Made by a program: the position numbers and the translations under genes. 64,000 nt of DNA from the NCBI GenBank assembly GCA_004143645.1, contig RXPK01002731.1, forward strand, positions 1-64,000, read 5' to 3'. Positions within the stretch are counted from its first letter, which is position 1. Each line of letters opens with the position of its first letter. The stretch is from Protaetia brevitarsis. Its lineage: Eukaryota > Arthropoda > Insecta > Coleoptera > Scarabaeidae. Below, piece after piece: positions 34,449-46,339 of the stretch. The notes below the pieces were generated by a model, which had not been told where the DNA came from, searched no databases, and was given only the letters and a program-made list of their open reading frames with translations.

Positions 34449-36050
34449 TTAGTGAGAGTAAAAACTATATCTTTGCAATCTTTGCAAATAATGCATGTAA
34501 TCATATAATCATTCTTTACCTCCGACAATACTTCGACAATATTTTCAGCACTGTTAATGATAATCATTGAAGTCGTTAGCTAGGTTTCGAAATTTTCTTA
34601 GAAGAGCACAGCAGCTATTCCACATTATGCACGAATCAAAGAATATATTGTAAATAACTTTATTAGCAAAGACTAGAGATAAAACATTCGAAAAATATTT
34701 ACTTTACATTTATTTATCGTTTATCCAAATATTTTTCAAATATTCTGAAAAATATACTTTTAGTTTCACATTTTCTATTATTTGACTGTATTTCGTCCTT
34801 CGTGCAACGTCTTATAACATTATAACATACTTATCTATTTTAGAAAGTCCACAATAATTTCTATGGCACATACATTTTTCTCAGTGTAATAACCCAGTAT
34901 TCAAATCACTAATAACTTATCAATATATCTATAATTTTGAAGAAAGTATTTATTGCAAAATACTGTTCATCCAGTAGAATTATAAAACGAACTGAGACAA
35001 ATAAAATTGTAGACCAAGGGATGAAACTATAGGTACTAAAACTGATGCTGAAAGAAAATAAAACGATAGAACATAACAATGTGAAAACTTTGAAGAATAC
35101 AAACCGGCAGAATATAGCGACAGTGAGACGGGATGACAAGTGACAGCGAACTGCTGTTGCTAGTTTCAGTTGGTGGATGTTCACGTCAAAGAGGTAAGTC
35201 CCGAGAGGTTTCAAAACTTCCAGGGTCGACCATTTACCGCACGTCGTCTGGAATGTAGGAATTTCTTATGCAGTACTTGCTTCTGAGTTTCTCGAATAGA
35301 AAAGTTAACTCCCCTTTGTTAGATATGGAATTCTAAGGATGGTTAAAATATATATAAGAAATAAGGGCGCGCATAGGTACTAAATGGTATAAAACATTTG
35401 TTTTTTGATTTTATCAATACATTTAGAATCGCAATTACTTATTGTTGTTCGAAAGATAATAAAAAATACAATCTAGCTTACCACTGTAATAAAAATAAAA
35501 TATATTTCAAGTTTTAAACATGAGCGTATATTCATACGTCAATGTACTTGTATTATAAAATACATGAGATATTTACACAGGCGTAAATGTTTTAATTTGC
35601 AGATGAGTTATGTAACAGTCAGCAGGACCTATACTGCGATACCGAGCGCTGTTATCTCTTAACTTTGACAAGTTAAGCCTTCAGCAAATATTTAATACTC
35701 TCCGGAACCTCATTACCCAATGCACATAATAAAGTCAGGTCGCCGTGAATCCAATATATTTCAACGTCAGTATCTATAATACAACCTGACAATTTGGTAC
35801 ATATTAATAGATATATTTATGACCAGTATGCCACGTTATAACAGAAATAACATTGTTGATAAAAAATATACACTCTCAAATGCTTGTTCACAAGTAAAAA
35901 AGAAGCTGTATTTACTGTATACGATACTAAATTATGGTATGATACCATATAAATTATTATAGTTGACTTTTCGGTATAATCTACATCTACATGCTTCATC
36001 GAAATTTTTCTATTTATAATAAACGCTTCTTTTATCTTAAACCGAAATAT
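34449..36050. other. AT-rich intergenic DNA
   Basis: A 101-codon minus frame at 34909-35214 has no recognisable motif. Nothing else is seen. Confidence 0.4.
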
Positions 36051-36504
36051 ATCTTAATTTTTAATTTCTTTAATGCTAGAAACAGTTTGAAGAAAGTACA
36101 TACATCCATGATTAGCTTTGTCGTATATTAGCACATATAACAATAACTCATTACATTTATTTCTTAAACTTTGGATATTTTGGTGTACTAAAGTGAAGTG
36201 ACATTGACTTATGTTATTGGATTCTATCTTGTGTGTTTGAATTAAGTTTTTATGTTTATCTTCTTTTCGTTCCAAAAATTTTGAAATTTGTACGGGCTTT
36301 TTATCACATTTTTAGGCCATAATTCCGATTCAAACATCGCTCCGTAAGCCTCTCCACTCACTGCAACTCTAAAGGCCGCTACGTCCGTATTTCTTATTTC
36401 TAGTTTGGAGCATTACAATACATTTATATTATTCTCTGATAAATATTCTTTCACTTCATTTTCTGTGGTGCTTTTTAATAGTTGCGAAACAAAGATCCAG
36501 CGCC

Positions 36505-36562
36505 CAATTCGTGGGAGTAGAGGCAGCACAAATCCTGGTGTTGCCTCTACTCCCACGAATTG
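36505..36562. repeat. Perfect 21-bp hairpin inside LINE ORF1
   Basis: Arms 36505-36525 and 36542-36562 (core TTCGTGGGAGTAGAGGCA and its complement) surround a 16-base loop. The hairpin lies in the linker between the PHD/coiled-coil part and the C-terminal domain of ORF1. Confidence 0.9.
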
Positions 36563-36687
36563 TTTCTCTATTCCTCTCATTTTTGTGTATATCTTTCTGT
36601 TCGGAGTTTCCAGTTTTTCCGTCTCCATACCGGTCAACTTTTTGCTGCGTTGTAGATGCAAGGTTCTTCACCTCTGTCTGTTGAAAT

Positions 36688-37146
36688 TCAATCTTTTTTG
36701 TCTTTAGCGTATGATTTCGTATCTTTGGCGACCTCTGACGGCATTTTCTTCGATCGTGTCATGGGCCCACGCGAAGTTTCCTTCTCATCTCTAGTTTGCT
36801 GTAACGAACCAACTTGTGTTTCTAACCTACTAATTATATTATATAGTTTTTCAATTTTGATTGATTGGTCATATATTACACTTAACAATTTTTCAATTTT
36901 TTCGTCCATACCCACAATTTTATTTAATAAGTCAGAAATGTTGATTTCCTTGTCTTCACTAATGCATTTATCACAACACCATTTCACGTTTGCGTTTTCT
37001 AATAGTTTTAATTCCGTAGGTTTATAAGTACTGCACACGTAATGGATAAAATTCTTGCAGCCACCGTAACACTTTATTATTTTTTCACCTTGGTTAGCCT
37101 GTTTTAATTTACACTTTACACAAACTAATGTTGCTCCTGACGCCAT
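36688..37146 (-). CDS. LINE ORF1 N-terminal part: PHD finger and coiled coil
   Basis: An intact 152-codon frame from ATG at 37146. Residues 9-62 form a PHD-type zinc finger: CVKCK, then CYGGCKNFIHYVC, then WCCDKC, i.e. C2...C2...H.C...C2 with all ligands present. Residues about 72-118 form a coiled coil (LLNKIVGMDEKIEKLLSVIY then IKIEKLYNIISRLETQVGSL). The basic tail contains TRSKK. This PHD plus coiled-coil layout is typical of ORF1 of insect CR1-like LINEs, where ORF1 packages element RNA. The frame ends at a stop before the hairpin at 36505, and the remaining domain is in another frame. Confidence 0.75.
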   Translation of the reverse strand: MASGATLVCVKCKLKQANQGEKIIKCYGGCKNFIHYVCSTYKPTELKLLENANVKWCCDKCISEDKEINISDLLNKIVGMDEKIEKLLSVIYDQSIKIEKLYNIISRLETQVGSLQQTRDEKETSRGPMTRSKKMPSEVAKDTKSYAKDKKD

Positions 37147-37219
37147 CTTACTTGTTTAATGTTGTATGTAAAGTTTGTAAAGGGCGGTGTCGTGCGTCGG
37201 TTAGAGGTATTCAGATTGC

Positions 37220-37830
37220 CTTGATCACTTTGGAAGGCGCATGGCGCAGAAGAGAATTAATTTTTGTTCAATGATTAAATTAATTATTTTTTTCATAACA
37301 CCGGTGAGGAATGGAGGTAATAACGATTTAAATGAAATAATTTATCTGCCTACTGTATTCCGCTATTTAAAGAAAACTGCTACAAAAAGTAACAGCTTCT
37401 TTAAACTGCTAACCAAAAGTAGCAGAAGCACATTGTAGCTGCTAACGTAAAGAAGCAGTTTTATACGTCACTAGTGAATACCGTTTTATGTGAATCGTTG
37501 AAATATGTATCTGAGCAACCAAAAATGTGATTAGTTGGCATAATCGCGAGTCTACTGTAAATTGATCAGCTATCAGTTGTTGTTATTATATTCGCGCCTC
37601 AGGAATGACTTTAGTTGTCTCCCAACATTCGCCAACGAGTAAGGGAAAACCATAGAAAACCTTACTCTAGGACTAGGATCTGGGAAGAAGTCCTAGACCT
37701 AGTTACTGATAACGGGCAAGTTATTATTATCCTTCTAAATTTAAAAGACAGCTTCCACATCCCCTCAACTCCGACAGTAATGCCATCTTCAGATAGCTGC
37801 TCTATTCTTCACGCTCCATAAATTTGAAAT
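37220..37830. other. Intergenic stretch with a short degenerate repeat
   Basis: At about 37370-37462 a degenerate motif recurs several times (AACTGCTA, AAAAGTA.CAG, AAGCAG), partly inverted, perhaps a small MITE. No gene is recognised. Part of 37600-37830 may be the 3' UTR of the minus-strand LINE next to it. Confidence 0.3.
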
Positions 37831-38935
37831 TGAAAGAGGATAGACCAACGTAGTGATCTGAAAACAAACAAAACAACAGCATTAGCATTAGTAAAAAATT
37901 TCCGCCAGTCGACTGCATCGTTATCTCTAATATATGTTTTGCGTCGCGGCCAATTTAACCCCTTAACTAATATCCTGGCTTCCGTACGCGGGCGCCACTC
38001 ATCAATGAGTGAACATTCAAATAAAACATCTTCCGCTATATCTACCCCACCACATTCACAATGCGAATCATTAACCCTTGCAATTCTAAATAATTATGAT
38101 TTAACATTATCGTGGCCTGTTGTTAATTCTATCGCCTAGTACAACAAATTATCCTTCATTTCCCTAAAACGTGTAGCGCTTCCGATAAATTTCCTAGTCC
38201 ACCTCCCATTTAAAGTAATATCCCACCTGCCATGCCAATTATTATCAAGTTTATCCCTAAACGCTTTCTTAACTACGCAAGCCGAAGTTAACCCATGTTT
38301 AATTATCACACTATCCCCTGTAGACGCCGCCTCTTCGCTAATTGATCGGCCCTCTCATTACCGATTGTACCTAGATGAACCCTAGTCCAAACAGGTTTTA
38401 CACCCCCGTCACACAACATATCCCAAGTAATAACAAATTAGTCAGATTTTTTAAACACCTGTAATGCAAATATCTATCAGTTATAATTCGTACGTACCAT
38501 ATAAACTTCCACTCGTGCCTAATATAACGTACTGCCTGATTTATCGCAACTAATTCTGTCTGAAAATTATTGTAATGATCTCCTAATTTAATCTTCTGAT
38601 TATATATTTCAACACCCTTATTATAAACAACAAAAGCCGCCTCAAATCCTATTTTATTCGTGTGCCTACGAGTGAAGCTTCCTCAAACGTATATGTACTA
38701 GTAATATATCCGAAATAACGCACGCCGCGTCTGCCGAAATGAATGAATACGCATTCGCAGCCCTAAACCTTAAAAATCTTTGCGCCCCAATTATTTTTTT
38801 TTGTTTCTTTAACTTTACACGCGACCGCCCATATAGTCCCGCCCAACATAGCCGGTTCTATAGTGCCCCTGTAATCATTTACCCTCTCCGATACTGCATA
38901 TCAGGGGTCAAGTAATACGTTTTCTATTGAAGAAA
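37830..38935 (-). mobile_element. R1/I-like LINE 3' part: thumb, RNase H, zinc tail
   Basis: In minus-strand order: RT thumb AQRFLRFRAANAYSFISADA then ACVISDILLVH (about 38800-38690). RNase H runs GFEAAFVVYNKGVEIYNQKI, then LGDHYNNFQTELVAINQAVR with the Glu of the active site, then a TD piece and VKPVWTRVHLGTIGNERADQ with LAKR (about 38400-38335). The tail has GRWTRKFIGSATRFREMKDN, ELTTGHDNVKS and CECGGVDIAEDVLFECSL (about 38080-38025). The order matches R1/I-group elements. A few frameshifts and stops, including one in the tail, inactivate it. It is better preserved than copies A-D and looks like a different family (TTGHDNVKS in place of LLTGHC). Confidence 0.82.
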
Positions 38936-39025
38936 ATTGCAAAACCATAACGGTGAAAATAAAAAGTTTGACCACAACAGCCTAAGATGTGATTTTAAGG
39001 CATGCATACCTCGGGATCGAGAAGA

Positions 39026-39760
39026 CAGTGGCGGCTCGTGAGTTATGAAAGAGAGTGGGAACAATATAAGAACATTTCATGCTGGAAACACGTCTATGAC
39101 TTTGTTATAAAAATGCGTTCAGTCGATCTTCTGACATTATGCTTCTCAGAAAAGTTTTAATGCGTTTGAGGGTGGAAAAACATCGTTCACATACTGGTGT
39201 CGACATGGGGGTTGTACAAGTAATATCCAACAGTTTATATGTTTCCGTCAAAACTTTTTTTTAAGTTGTGTGTTATGAACACTAAAAGCGGCAAAACACC
39301 ACCCACATCTACGTCATTGCGCTCATAAATTACTGAAAGTTCTCTTTTTAATTTTACGCTATCCAACATAGGATAAGATTTCGCATTTTTTTATACACAT
39401 AATTAACCGATGCAAAATATGACGATTTTTTCCACATCTTCGTTGTACTTAATTTTATGTCGCAAATAAGCACTATCTAACTATTCACGTATGTCCACTT
39501 TACCTAGAACATTAAAATCCACGCATGCATTCATGTGAGAAACGGAATTTTCGTGTTGTCTTTGCCCTCTCTGCGATATATTTTAAATCATTTAACCCTT
39601 ATTTATTCCACGCACTGACCTCTTTCTTAAAAATTATGCAGATAAAACAAAATAGTTTATTTGTTAGTGAACATCCGCACATCCACTCATATTTTTATTA
39701 AGTTCGAGTTTTACTTGTGGAAGTGTAGTTTATTTGAAGATCAGGAATAGGCGTTCCTTT
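39026..39760 (-). mobile_element. 3' end of a hAT transposon (dimerisation domain and terminal repeat)
   Basis: Plus-strand position 39026 begins CAGTGGCGGCTCGTGAG, a typical hAT terminus. Reading inward on the minus strand, the transposase C-terminus is PMLDSVKLKRELSVIYERND, then TETYKLLDITCTTPMSTPVC and ERCFSTLKRIKTFLRSIMSE followed by DRLNAFL and a stop (about 39385-39108). The ERCFS.LKRIKT...M.EDRL signature is the hAT dimerisation domain of the ZMYM/zinc-finger-containing group. The catalytic core upstream is too degenerate to trace. The opposite terminus was not found, so the element is truncated. Confidence 0.85.
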
Positions 39761-39879
39761 CTCCTTAATTAAAAATTTTTCCTCAAATGCGAGCGGGTTT
39801 TTTTTTTAAGATTTTGCACTTAATTAACTTCCATCATTAATAATAAACGTCACTTCAAGCCTTTGAAATCACACTTGCG

Positions 39880-40110
39880 CGGTACACGTTGAAAACGATG
39901 CAGTCGCAACGAATGCAAGACTTAACTGGTGTCACGACATTGCGTGCCCCGAAGCGACCCTATAAGCGCATATAGCGAAGATAAACGGAGCCGTCCGATT
40001 CATACTCCAAATAGGTACATCGAAAAAAGTGCCCCGAACATAGTTCGCTTCGCATAGCGTTCGCATATACGCTAGCGTCTGCAGTGCGGAAGGAAACTTT
40101 GATACCATCG
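39880..40110. other. GC-richer block with short palindromes
   Basis: This block is less AT-rich than its surroundings and contains short inverted CGAAGCG/CGCTTCG-type words. It could be the subterminal part of a hAT-like element, but no terminus or TSD could be assigned. Confidence 0.3.
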
Positions 40111-40149
40111 TTATAAAAATACGTAAAAATAATAAAACAAAATAATGCA

Positions 40150-42255
40150 TTGAACTACATGCGAATTTCTTTCTGTGTTTATCTTGGTGGTTGGGTGGGC
40201 ACGTGCTCTTGTGCCTCGTGTATCAAAAATCACATGGATCAATGAAACGTTAATCAATGGTTTTAGCGTCGTTTTAGAAACCCTATATCAGTTATCAATA
40301 TAAACATGAAAAATTGCGAGAATTGTACCTGAAAAGAAAGAAAGTTTAATTAAATCTCTATGTCAGTGGTACTCATTAAACCCAATCCAGAGGTACTCCA
40401 AATGCTGCAATACAGTCTCCTCAATTCGACAGGGTCCATGTTCCAATTAATCGGGTGATACGGGATATGACCATGACAAGTGCAAATTATAATTAACTGT
40501 TTATCGATTAAATTAGTTATTCAGTTATTTCTGTACATGTTTTTTTTTTTGCTTCAGTAATATAACTACTCTTTCTTAATATTAAAAAGACCTATATCAG
40601 ACTAGTTATGATTGCAATAAACTTTGTTTCATAAAGTCATCGGTAACATTTATCCTACTATATATGAAGATCATAATGCAATTAGCTATTGACGATTTTA
40701 TCAAGTATATTATAACTCCGAATAACAGTTCATCTAGAATTGAATACCACATCTTATGCATTAAAGTAAATATTGTAACTTGACGAATCAACTGATTCGC
40801 TCACAAACCGTTATAAGTAACAAATATACAAAAATGGTCGCTCAGATATGAAACAGCTTTAATATAAACTATTGTAAACATATTGGAATTTACACGGTGT
40901 TCTGAGGATTACGCGATATCACAATATCGGGAGATAAACTATCATTGCCCGGTGATAGCTGAAGTATCCACATATTGCATTGCCCAAAATACAGCGCACA
41001 CATTATTATCCGACCAATAAACATGCAATACTAAATTTCGGCACAACCTATACTTTTTTTTTATATCGCCTCCAGATAAACAATTATAACGCCCAACTTT
41101 CCGTATCAGTTAAGCCGACAGGTGAAACGGACGGATATTGTATATTGGGCCTGCATCGATGATGGACAGAGGGAGTCAGTTTCTGAAAGCATAGGTTTTT
41201 TTACGCTTGAAATTATTTTTATTTGCTACAAAGCGATTCAGCTCTTAAATCAAAATACGTAATTAAAACACACAGAAGAGTAAACCTACTTTCACTATTC
41301 AAAATCTAGTATTGAACTAGCCCGACTATCGCAAGAAACGTCACATTTCTAATTCTACTAATCTGACCCACTAAGATACCACATTTATAGTAGCCACAAC
41401 TAATTAACAATTGACATCAATACAAAAGACGTGTTCGTTTCATACTCCGATAGTTTCTGTATCTAACTACTGGTAACTTTCCAATTAGGGCTATCTATAT
41501 CCTCCAGTTTTAATTAACCTGTGTCCTTCATGAGAATTTTACTCATTAAAATGCATTCAAATTAATCTAACGAAGTAAAAGTCAATTCCTGAAGAGAAAC
41601 ATTTTACCTAAGCAGTTAGAACAAATATTTCTTTGACTTGCAAAATGTATAATAAATTTCTCTTTTAGAATTCATAGTAAATTATTCCTACGTTCCTTAC
41701 TAGATCTCAAATGGGCGTTAAAAATTAAACTGGTATATGTACATTAATTATGTATGTACAATGGTCGTGTTAATTTAAAATTTAAGTTTTTCATATTCTG
41801 ATTTGCTTAATCTCAGCTTGTTTTACTTTTTCTATGAAAAAACTCATATCACAATAGCTAATATTCTTTTTTTGTTGAAATTATTTAAGGTTCACTTATG
41901 CCTTCAAATACCCATTGCCGTTTTGCTGTACCTCTCTAGTTTTTTCCCAAAGTTATACATTTTGCAAATGCTTTTCACAATATTGCAAATTTCTCAAGCT
42001 ATTTGTTTAGTGCGAATATGTACTTTAATTTATTCTTAGCTTCTCATACTTCATAGTGTCTTACCTCATCTTGTATGTATGTTAATCATTTAATACTAAT
42101 AGACATTATTAACGATATTGTATTTTGTATTTATTGTCGTTCTATTATGGTGTCTCCTTGATCAATTGAATGACCAACTCGTATAAATAAGAAATAAAAG
42201 AAAATATATTGAATACAAAATGCTAGCATCAAATTGGGGTAGGGTAGACCACTAT
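40150..42255. other. AT-rich intergenic DNA
   Basis: No transposon protein or host exon recognised. Short frames such as 41803-42039 are hydrophobic because of AT-rich composition. Confidence 0.4.
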
Positions 42256-42261
42256 TTTACA

Positions 42262-42360
42262 GGTGTCCCATTGAAGAGTGGGTCTTTGCTCACAGCTCTA
42301 TTTTTAATTTTAGGAAAAAGTATCTTGTACAAAAGTTTTACCGAATTTATTGCTGCATAA
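42262..42360. repeat. Dispersed repeat, copy 1 (GGTGTCCC family)
   Basis: GGTGTCCCATTGAAG, GGGTCTTTG, CTATTTTTAATTTTA and CAAAAGTTTT occur in the same order and orientation as at 49596-49690. The parent element is not identified. Confidence 0.6.
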
Positions 42361-43229
42361 CCTAATAATATTTTTGACTAGACAGGGTGTTCCAAAAGTA
42401 ATAAAATGCATACTTACTCCGTTATATCAAGTGGAATACGCTATATATTATTCCAGTTTTAAATTTTACGAAGAAGAAAACATCACTTTATATAAGCTAC
42501 TATATGGCTATCTGTAATAACAATGGTGTTATATACGCTTTTGTAAAAAAGACCCTGCTGAGAGCTTTTAGTTAAGACGGCGTAGAGTGTACATACATTT
42601 GTTTTAGATATTTATATTTTAAATATCATACATACTTGATCCAACAGTGAAATCAACATCAATATAAACATATACAGGTGTCCGCTACAGTCCTGAACAT
42701 TTGTTTAACTTTAGCCCAAGACAACTTGATTTTTTATAATAGCAGCCTATATTTTTGCTTGCGCTAAATTAAGCCTTACGCAACATCTTTTCAATTCATA
42801 CTAAACATTTGTGACGACTCATGTAGGATATTGCAGATAATTATTTTTAAATAAATGCAAGGAATTTTCCATTAATTTAAGTCAGCTAGCTTAATATATA
42901 AAGGCGATATAATTAAATGAAGCCCCAAATTAGTAAGCATACATCGGTATCAGATCACAAAATACAAAACGTAATAATACGTTTTTTTTTTTTGAAAATA
43001 GAAAGAAATTTAATGTTATTCGTCTATGATTAGCAGAAACTATATTACGGATGTTTGGTAGGCTATGGTAATTATTTATTATCGTAACCTACCAAACAAC
43101 CATTATAGTTAATTAATATTAATTAAAAGTCAAAGCTTTTAAAAAAATAATTTGTTTTGTGTAATACGTTTTCCGTGACTTCTTTTTTTTGGTTACCTAA
43201 AGAAACTTGTGTAAAAAGAGCCATCCACA
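42361..43229. other. AT-rich interval before the Penelope-like element
   Basis: Contains CAGGGTGTTCC at about 42385 and a small hairpin at 43053-43097 (GTTTGGTAGG facing CCTACCAAAC). No gene seen. Confidence 0.4.
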
Positions 43230-43282
43230 TACGAAAATAGGAAGAGCAAAATGAGGGAAGCATTGCCATCCATTTCGTAGAG

Positions 43283-45383
43283 TTGTTGAAAAAACTACCC
43301 CAAAATTTGCAAAAGAGGGTAGAAATATGCTTAAGAGGAAAATTACTAAGACCTTTAGAATTAGTAGAATGGATTGATTATTTGAATAGGATAGAAGATA
43401 TTATTTCGAAGAAAGTATTAAATAAAGATTTGGTTCATAAGAAAAAATTATCAAAATTAGTGTCTTTAAAAAACCCAGAATGTACTCACATTAATAAATC
43501 AGAACATATGTTAGTCAGAAACGAATCCTCTGTATCTTTCAACAAGGAGGAAATTAGTTTGTTAAATAAAGTTTGAAATATATTTAAAATTTAAAGAAAC
43601 CACCAATCGAAGAAATTATATCTGGCATAGAAACAGCGATTAGTACTTTTGATGATCAGACTAAAAACTTTATTAGAACTGCTTGTAAAACTCAAGTTTT
43701 AGAGAATAAACAACGTCATCCTTCAGATATCACACGTAAAGAAATTGACATTGCTAAAGGCTTAAAACAAAAACTGCTTTTACTTAAAATCTGACAAAGG
43801 TAATACGGTGGTCATTTTAGATAAAAGATTATTTTGATCGTGTCAATACCCTTCTAACGCAAGGTTCTTACGTAAAGCTAACTAAAAATCCGTTATCAAA
43901 AATGATCACAGAAACCAAGAAGACCCTATTAGAATATAAGAATATTATTAATGATAACTTAAGATATAGGCTAACTGTATCAAATCCAGTGTTACCTAGG
44001 ATGTATTGTTTACCTAAGATACATAAACCAGGGAAGAGCATGAGACCCATTGTCTCCAATATTAATAGTCCAACTTACTTACTGTCCAAATGGCTATCTG
44101 ACAAATTCAATCACTTACCTGTGCAACCCCCGGATTTAGCCGTTAAAAATTCATACGCGTTCATTGAAAAGATTAAAAACATTGAACTTACTGACAATGA
44201 AGTTTTAGTTTCATTTGATGTGAACTCACTGTTTCCCAGCGTCCCCGTGGATATCACTTTGACTTATTTAGAAGATTTCTTGAAAGGTAATCAGTTGGGC
44301 AGTAATGAAGTTGATAGTTTCATTTCTTTAGCGAAGCTCTGCATGAAACAAAATTTCTTTCAAATCAACGGTACTTTTTACCAACAAACTGAAGGAGCAG
44401 CAATGGGTAACAGTTTATCTCCCTTCATAGCTAACCTCTTTATGGGAAAATTTGAAACCGATCTTCAGAATACTTTGGCATACTTTCCACGGGTTTGGGT
44501 CAGATACGTCGATGACATTTTTTGTGTTTTTGATACTAGTAAGTGCTCAATTAGAGATTTTCTTGAACAGATAAATTCAAAATTTCCTTCCATTAAGTTT
44601 ACCCATGAAGAGGAAACTAACAATAGGATTGCTTTTCTCGACATGTTAGTAATAAGAAATAAAAATAAATTAGAAATAGACATATATAGAAAGCCCACTA
44701 CTAATAACAGATTTATTTCAGAAGATTCAAACCATTCATGGAAAAACAAACTAGCCACTATTAATTTTTTGGTACATCGCTTACTTAATTTTCCTCTGTC
44801 TACAGAACGATATAATAAAGAAATTAAAGAAATTATTAATATCGCTGCATTTAATGGATTCTCAGAAGACGTTGTATATAATACCATCAGAAAACACAAA
44901 AACAAAATAAAATTAAAATGTGAGTACTTTAGAAATTAGTGACAAGAAAATAAGAAATATGTCAAATTACCATTTTATCCAAGTTACACGAAAGGTCTAC
45001 AAAAAATTTTCTCTAAATTCAATCTGGACATAGTTACTACTTCAAATAACAGTCTTAAAAATATTTTAGGCAACCCTAAAGATCAAGTAGATAATTTGGA
45101 CAAATCAGGTATTTATAAAATATCTTGTAAAGATTGTGATCATGTATATATTGGGCAAACTAAAAGATCAATTAAAACACGTTACAAGGAGCATTTGGCT
45201 CATCTTAAATTTAGAAGGTTTGACAAATCTAGTGTAGCCCTACATATGCTTGAAGAAAACCATAAGGTTGACAATATAAAATTAGTTAGAAACGTAAACA
45301 ACTATGTACAATTAAATTGTTATGAGGGTATGGAAATATATAAAAACAAACATATTTTAATGAATTCAGATTTAGGACCTTAA
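43283..45383 (+). pseudogene. Penelope-like polyprotein (RT and GIY-YIG endonuclease), three disablements
   Basis: The RT copies element RNA and the GIY-YIG nuclease nicks the target. N-terminal part: KRVEICLRGKLLRPLELVEW. A stop near 43575 is followed by KKPPIEEIISGIETAISTFD and LLLLKSDKGNTVVILDK. A frameshift lies near 43825. RT blocks in 43902-44939: RMYCLPKIHKPGKSMRPIVS, SFDVNSLFPSVPVDIT (first catalytic Asp), EGAAMGNSLSPFIANLFMGK, VRYVDDIFCVF (YVDD) and NNRIAFLDMLV. Two consecutive stops (TAG TGA, 44937-44942) are followed in the same frame by the endonuclease: SGIYKISCKDCDHVYIGQTK (GIY and YIG at 45111 and 45150), then RSIKTRYKEHL. Catalytic residues of both enzymes are present. Confidence 0.88.
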
Positions 45384-45544
45384 ATTCTTGTCTTTACGGT
45401 TTATTAAGCATAAGTAGTAGATTAGACGGAGTTAGGATTAGTGACTAGTTAAGCATGACGGCAGTCAGCCATGACCGTGATTAATGTACCTTGACCTTTT
45501 TTAGGTATAAATTAGGGTAGTTTTAGTGTAGTTATTTAGTTCAG

Positions 45545-45602
45545 TGTTTCTGCTGATGATGATAGCTTTGCTATTGAAACGTACGTCCAGTTTAGTGCAG
45601 TT
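45545..45602 (+). ncRNA. Hammerhead ribozyme (type I) in the Penelope-like element
   Basis: Core CTGATGA lies at 45553-45559. Stem II is GATAGC (45561-45566) and GCTATT (45570-45575) around TTT, including one G-T wobble pair. It is followed by GAA plus A at 45576-45579. Stem III is a short AC/GT helix (45579-45580 with 45585-45586). The predicted cleavage is after C45587. Stem I begins CTG (45550-45552) with CAG (45588-45590). All invariant core bases are present in the right order. Penelope-like elements are known to carry such self-cleaving motifs. The outer part of stem I is weak by eye. Confidence 0.8.
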
Positions 45603-45605
45603 TGT

Positions 45606-46035
45606 GGTGAGGGGTTTAGGAGAAGTTTGCAGCATTTCCAGTACCACAGTTTGGAGTATTTTTGTCATAAACAAATTGGTTTTTCGTGCAGCCACTCCCG
45701 TGGAAAACTCTGCATATATTCCATATACTGTTGTAATACTTTTTAAGCATTGCCCAAGAAGATCCATTAATGGAGAGCTCCAGAATTGTACCCACCACTC
45801 TCTTTTGAAGGACAAAAACGTTCAACAATGTAGCCCAAAGCTTTATAGTGATAGGCTTATAAAGGAAGAGTCTTAGAGCCTTTACTGCTCTTAATATATG
45901 TAAATGATATTTCTTTGCTAACCACGGAATAGCATATTTTGAAGATGACATAAAGGTTGTATAAAATTTGACTTTGCGTAGATTGGCTATTTTTTTTCCA
46001 AGGTAGTTTTGTACCCGGTCTTAGATGTCGTCCAA
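45606..46035 (-). mobile_element. LINE ORF2 thumb fragment
   Basis: Minus-strand frames contain HILRAVKALRLFLYKPITIK, then VFVLQKRVVGTILELSI, the FRLQKRA.R.I block of CR1/Jockey thumbs. MLKKYYNSIWNICRVFHG is in the position of the following LF.K..IL.....I block. Several frames must be combined and stops occur, so it is an old fragment. It directly abuts the 3' end of the Penelope-like element, which may have inserted next to it. Confidence 0.5.
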
Positions 46036-46339
46036 GCAACCCAAAACTATAAGTAAATACTTTAATAGTGTTTTTCTATATGTTGCCATTTGAGGACACT
46101 CATGATTTTCTCATCAAATATACTATCAAATATACTATTACCTGTTACATACCCAAACAACCTGTGTAAATTGCAGTTCGATAGATGGGGTATAACGTAG
46201 TAAAATAAAAGAATATATTTTGTGTAATAATGCACTTATACATATATAGGTGATCCGGTGCGAGTTTCCTATATGGACTATTTTGTAAAATAGACAATTT
46301 TCATTGATATCGCGCGTTTGACACAACCAAAGTTAGTTT

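Larger units (their letters stand above)
36054..37215 (-). mobile_element. 5' portion of a CR1-like LINE (PHD-finger ORF1 and start of ORF2)
   Basis: On the minus strand the element starts near 37215 with a short leader, then ORF1 with its PHD finger. The ORF1 C-terminal domain is at about 36480-36260 (RWIFVSQLLKSTTENEVKEY, later LWPKNVIK). ORF2 begins at about 36210 as LVHQNIQSLRNKCNELLLYV, the start of the endonuclease, and is cut at about 36060. Keeping the 5' end and losing the 3' end is the reverse of ordinary LINE 5' truncation, so a later deletion or insertion is implied. Confidence 0.8.
43230..45605 (+). mobile_element. Penelope-like retroelement with GIY-YIG endonuclease and hammerhead ribozyme
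   Basis: A single long coding region (RT then GIY-YIG endonuclease) is followed by about 210 bp of non-coding sequence containing a hammerhead-ribozyme core. These three parts in this order define Penelope-like elements. The 5' boundary is not clear and I see no second ribozyme copy upstream, so the 5' repeat may be lost. Only a few disablements interrupt the coding region, making this one of the better preserved elements in the window. Confidence 0.9.
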
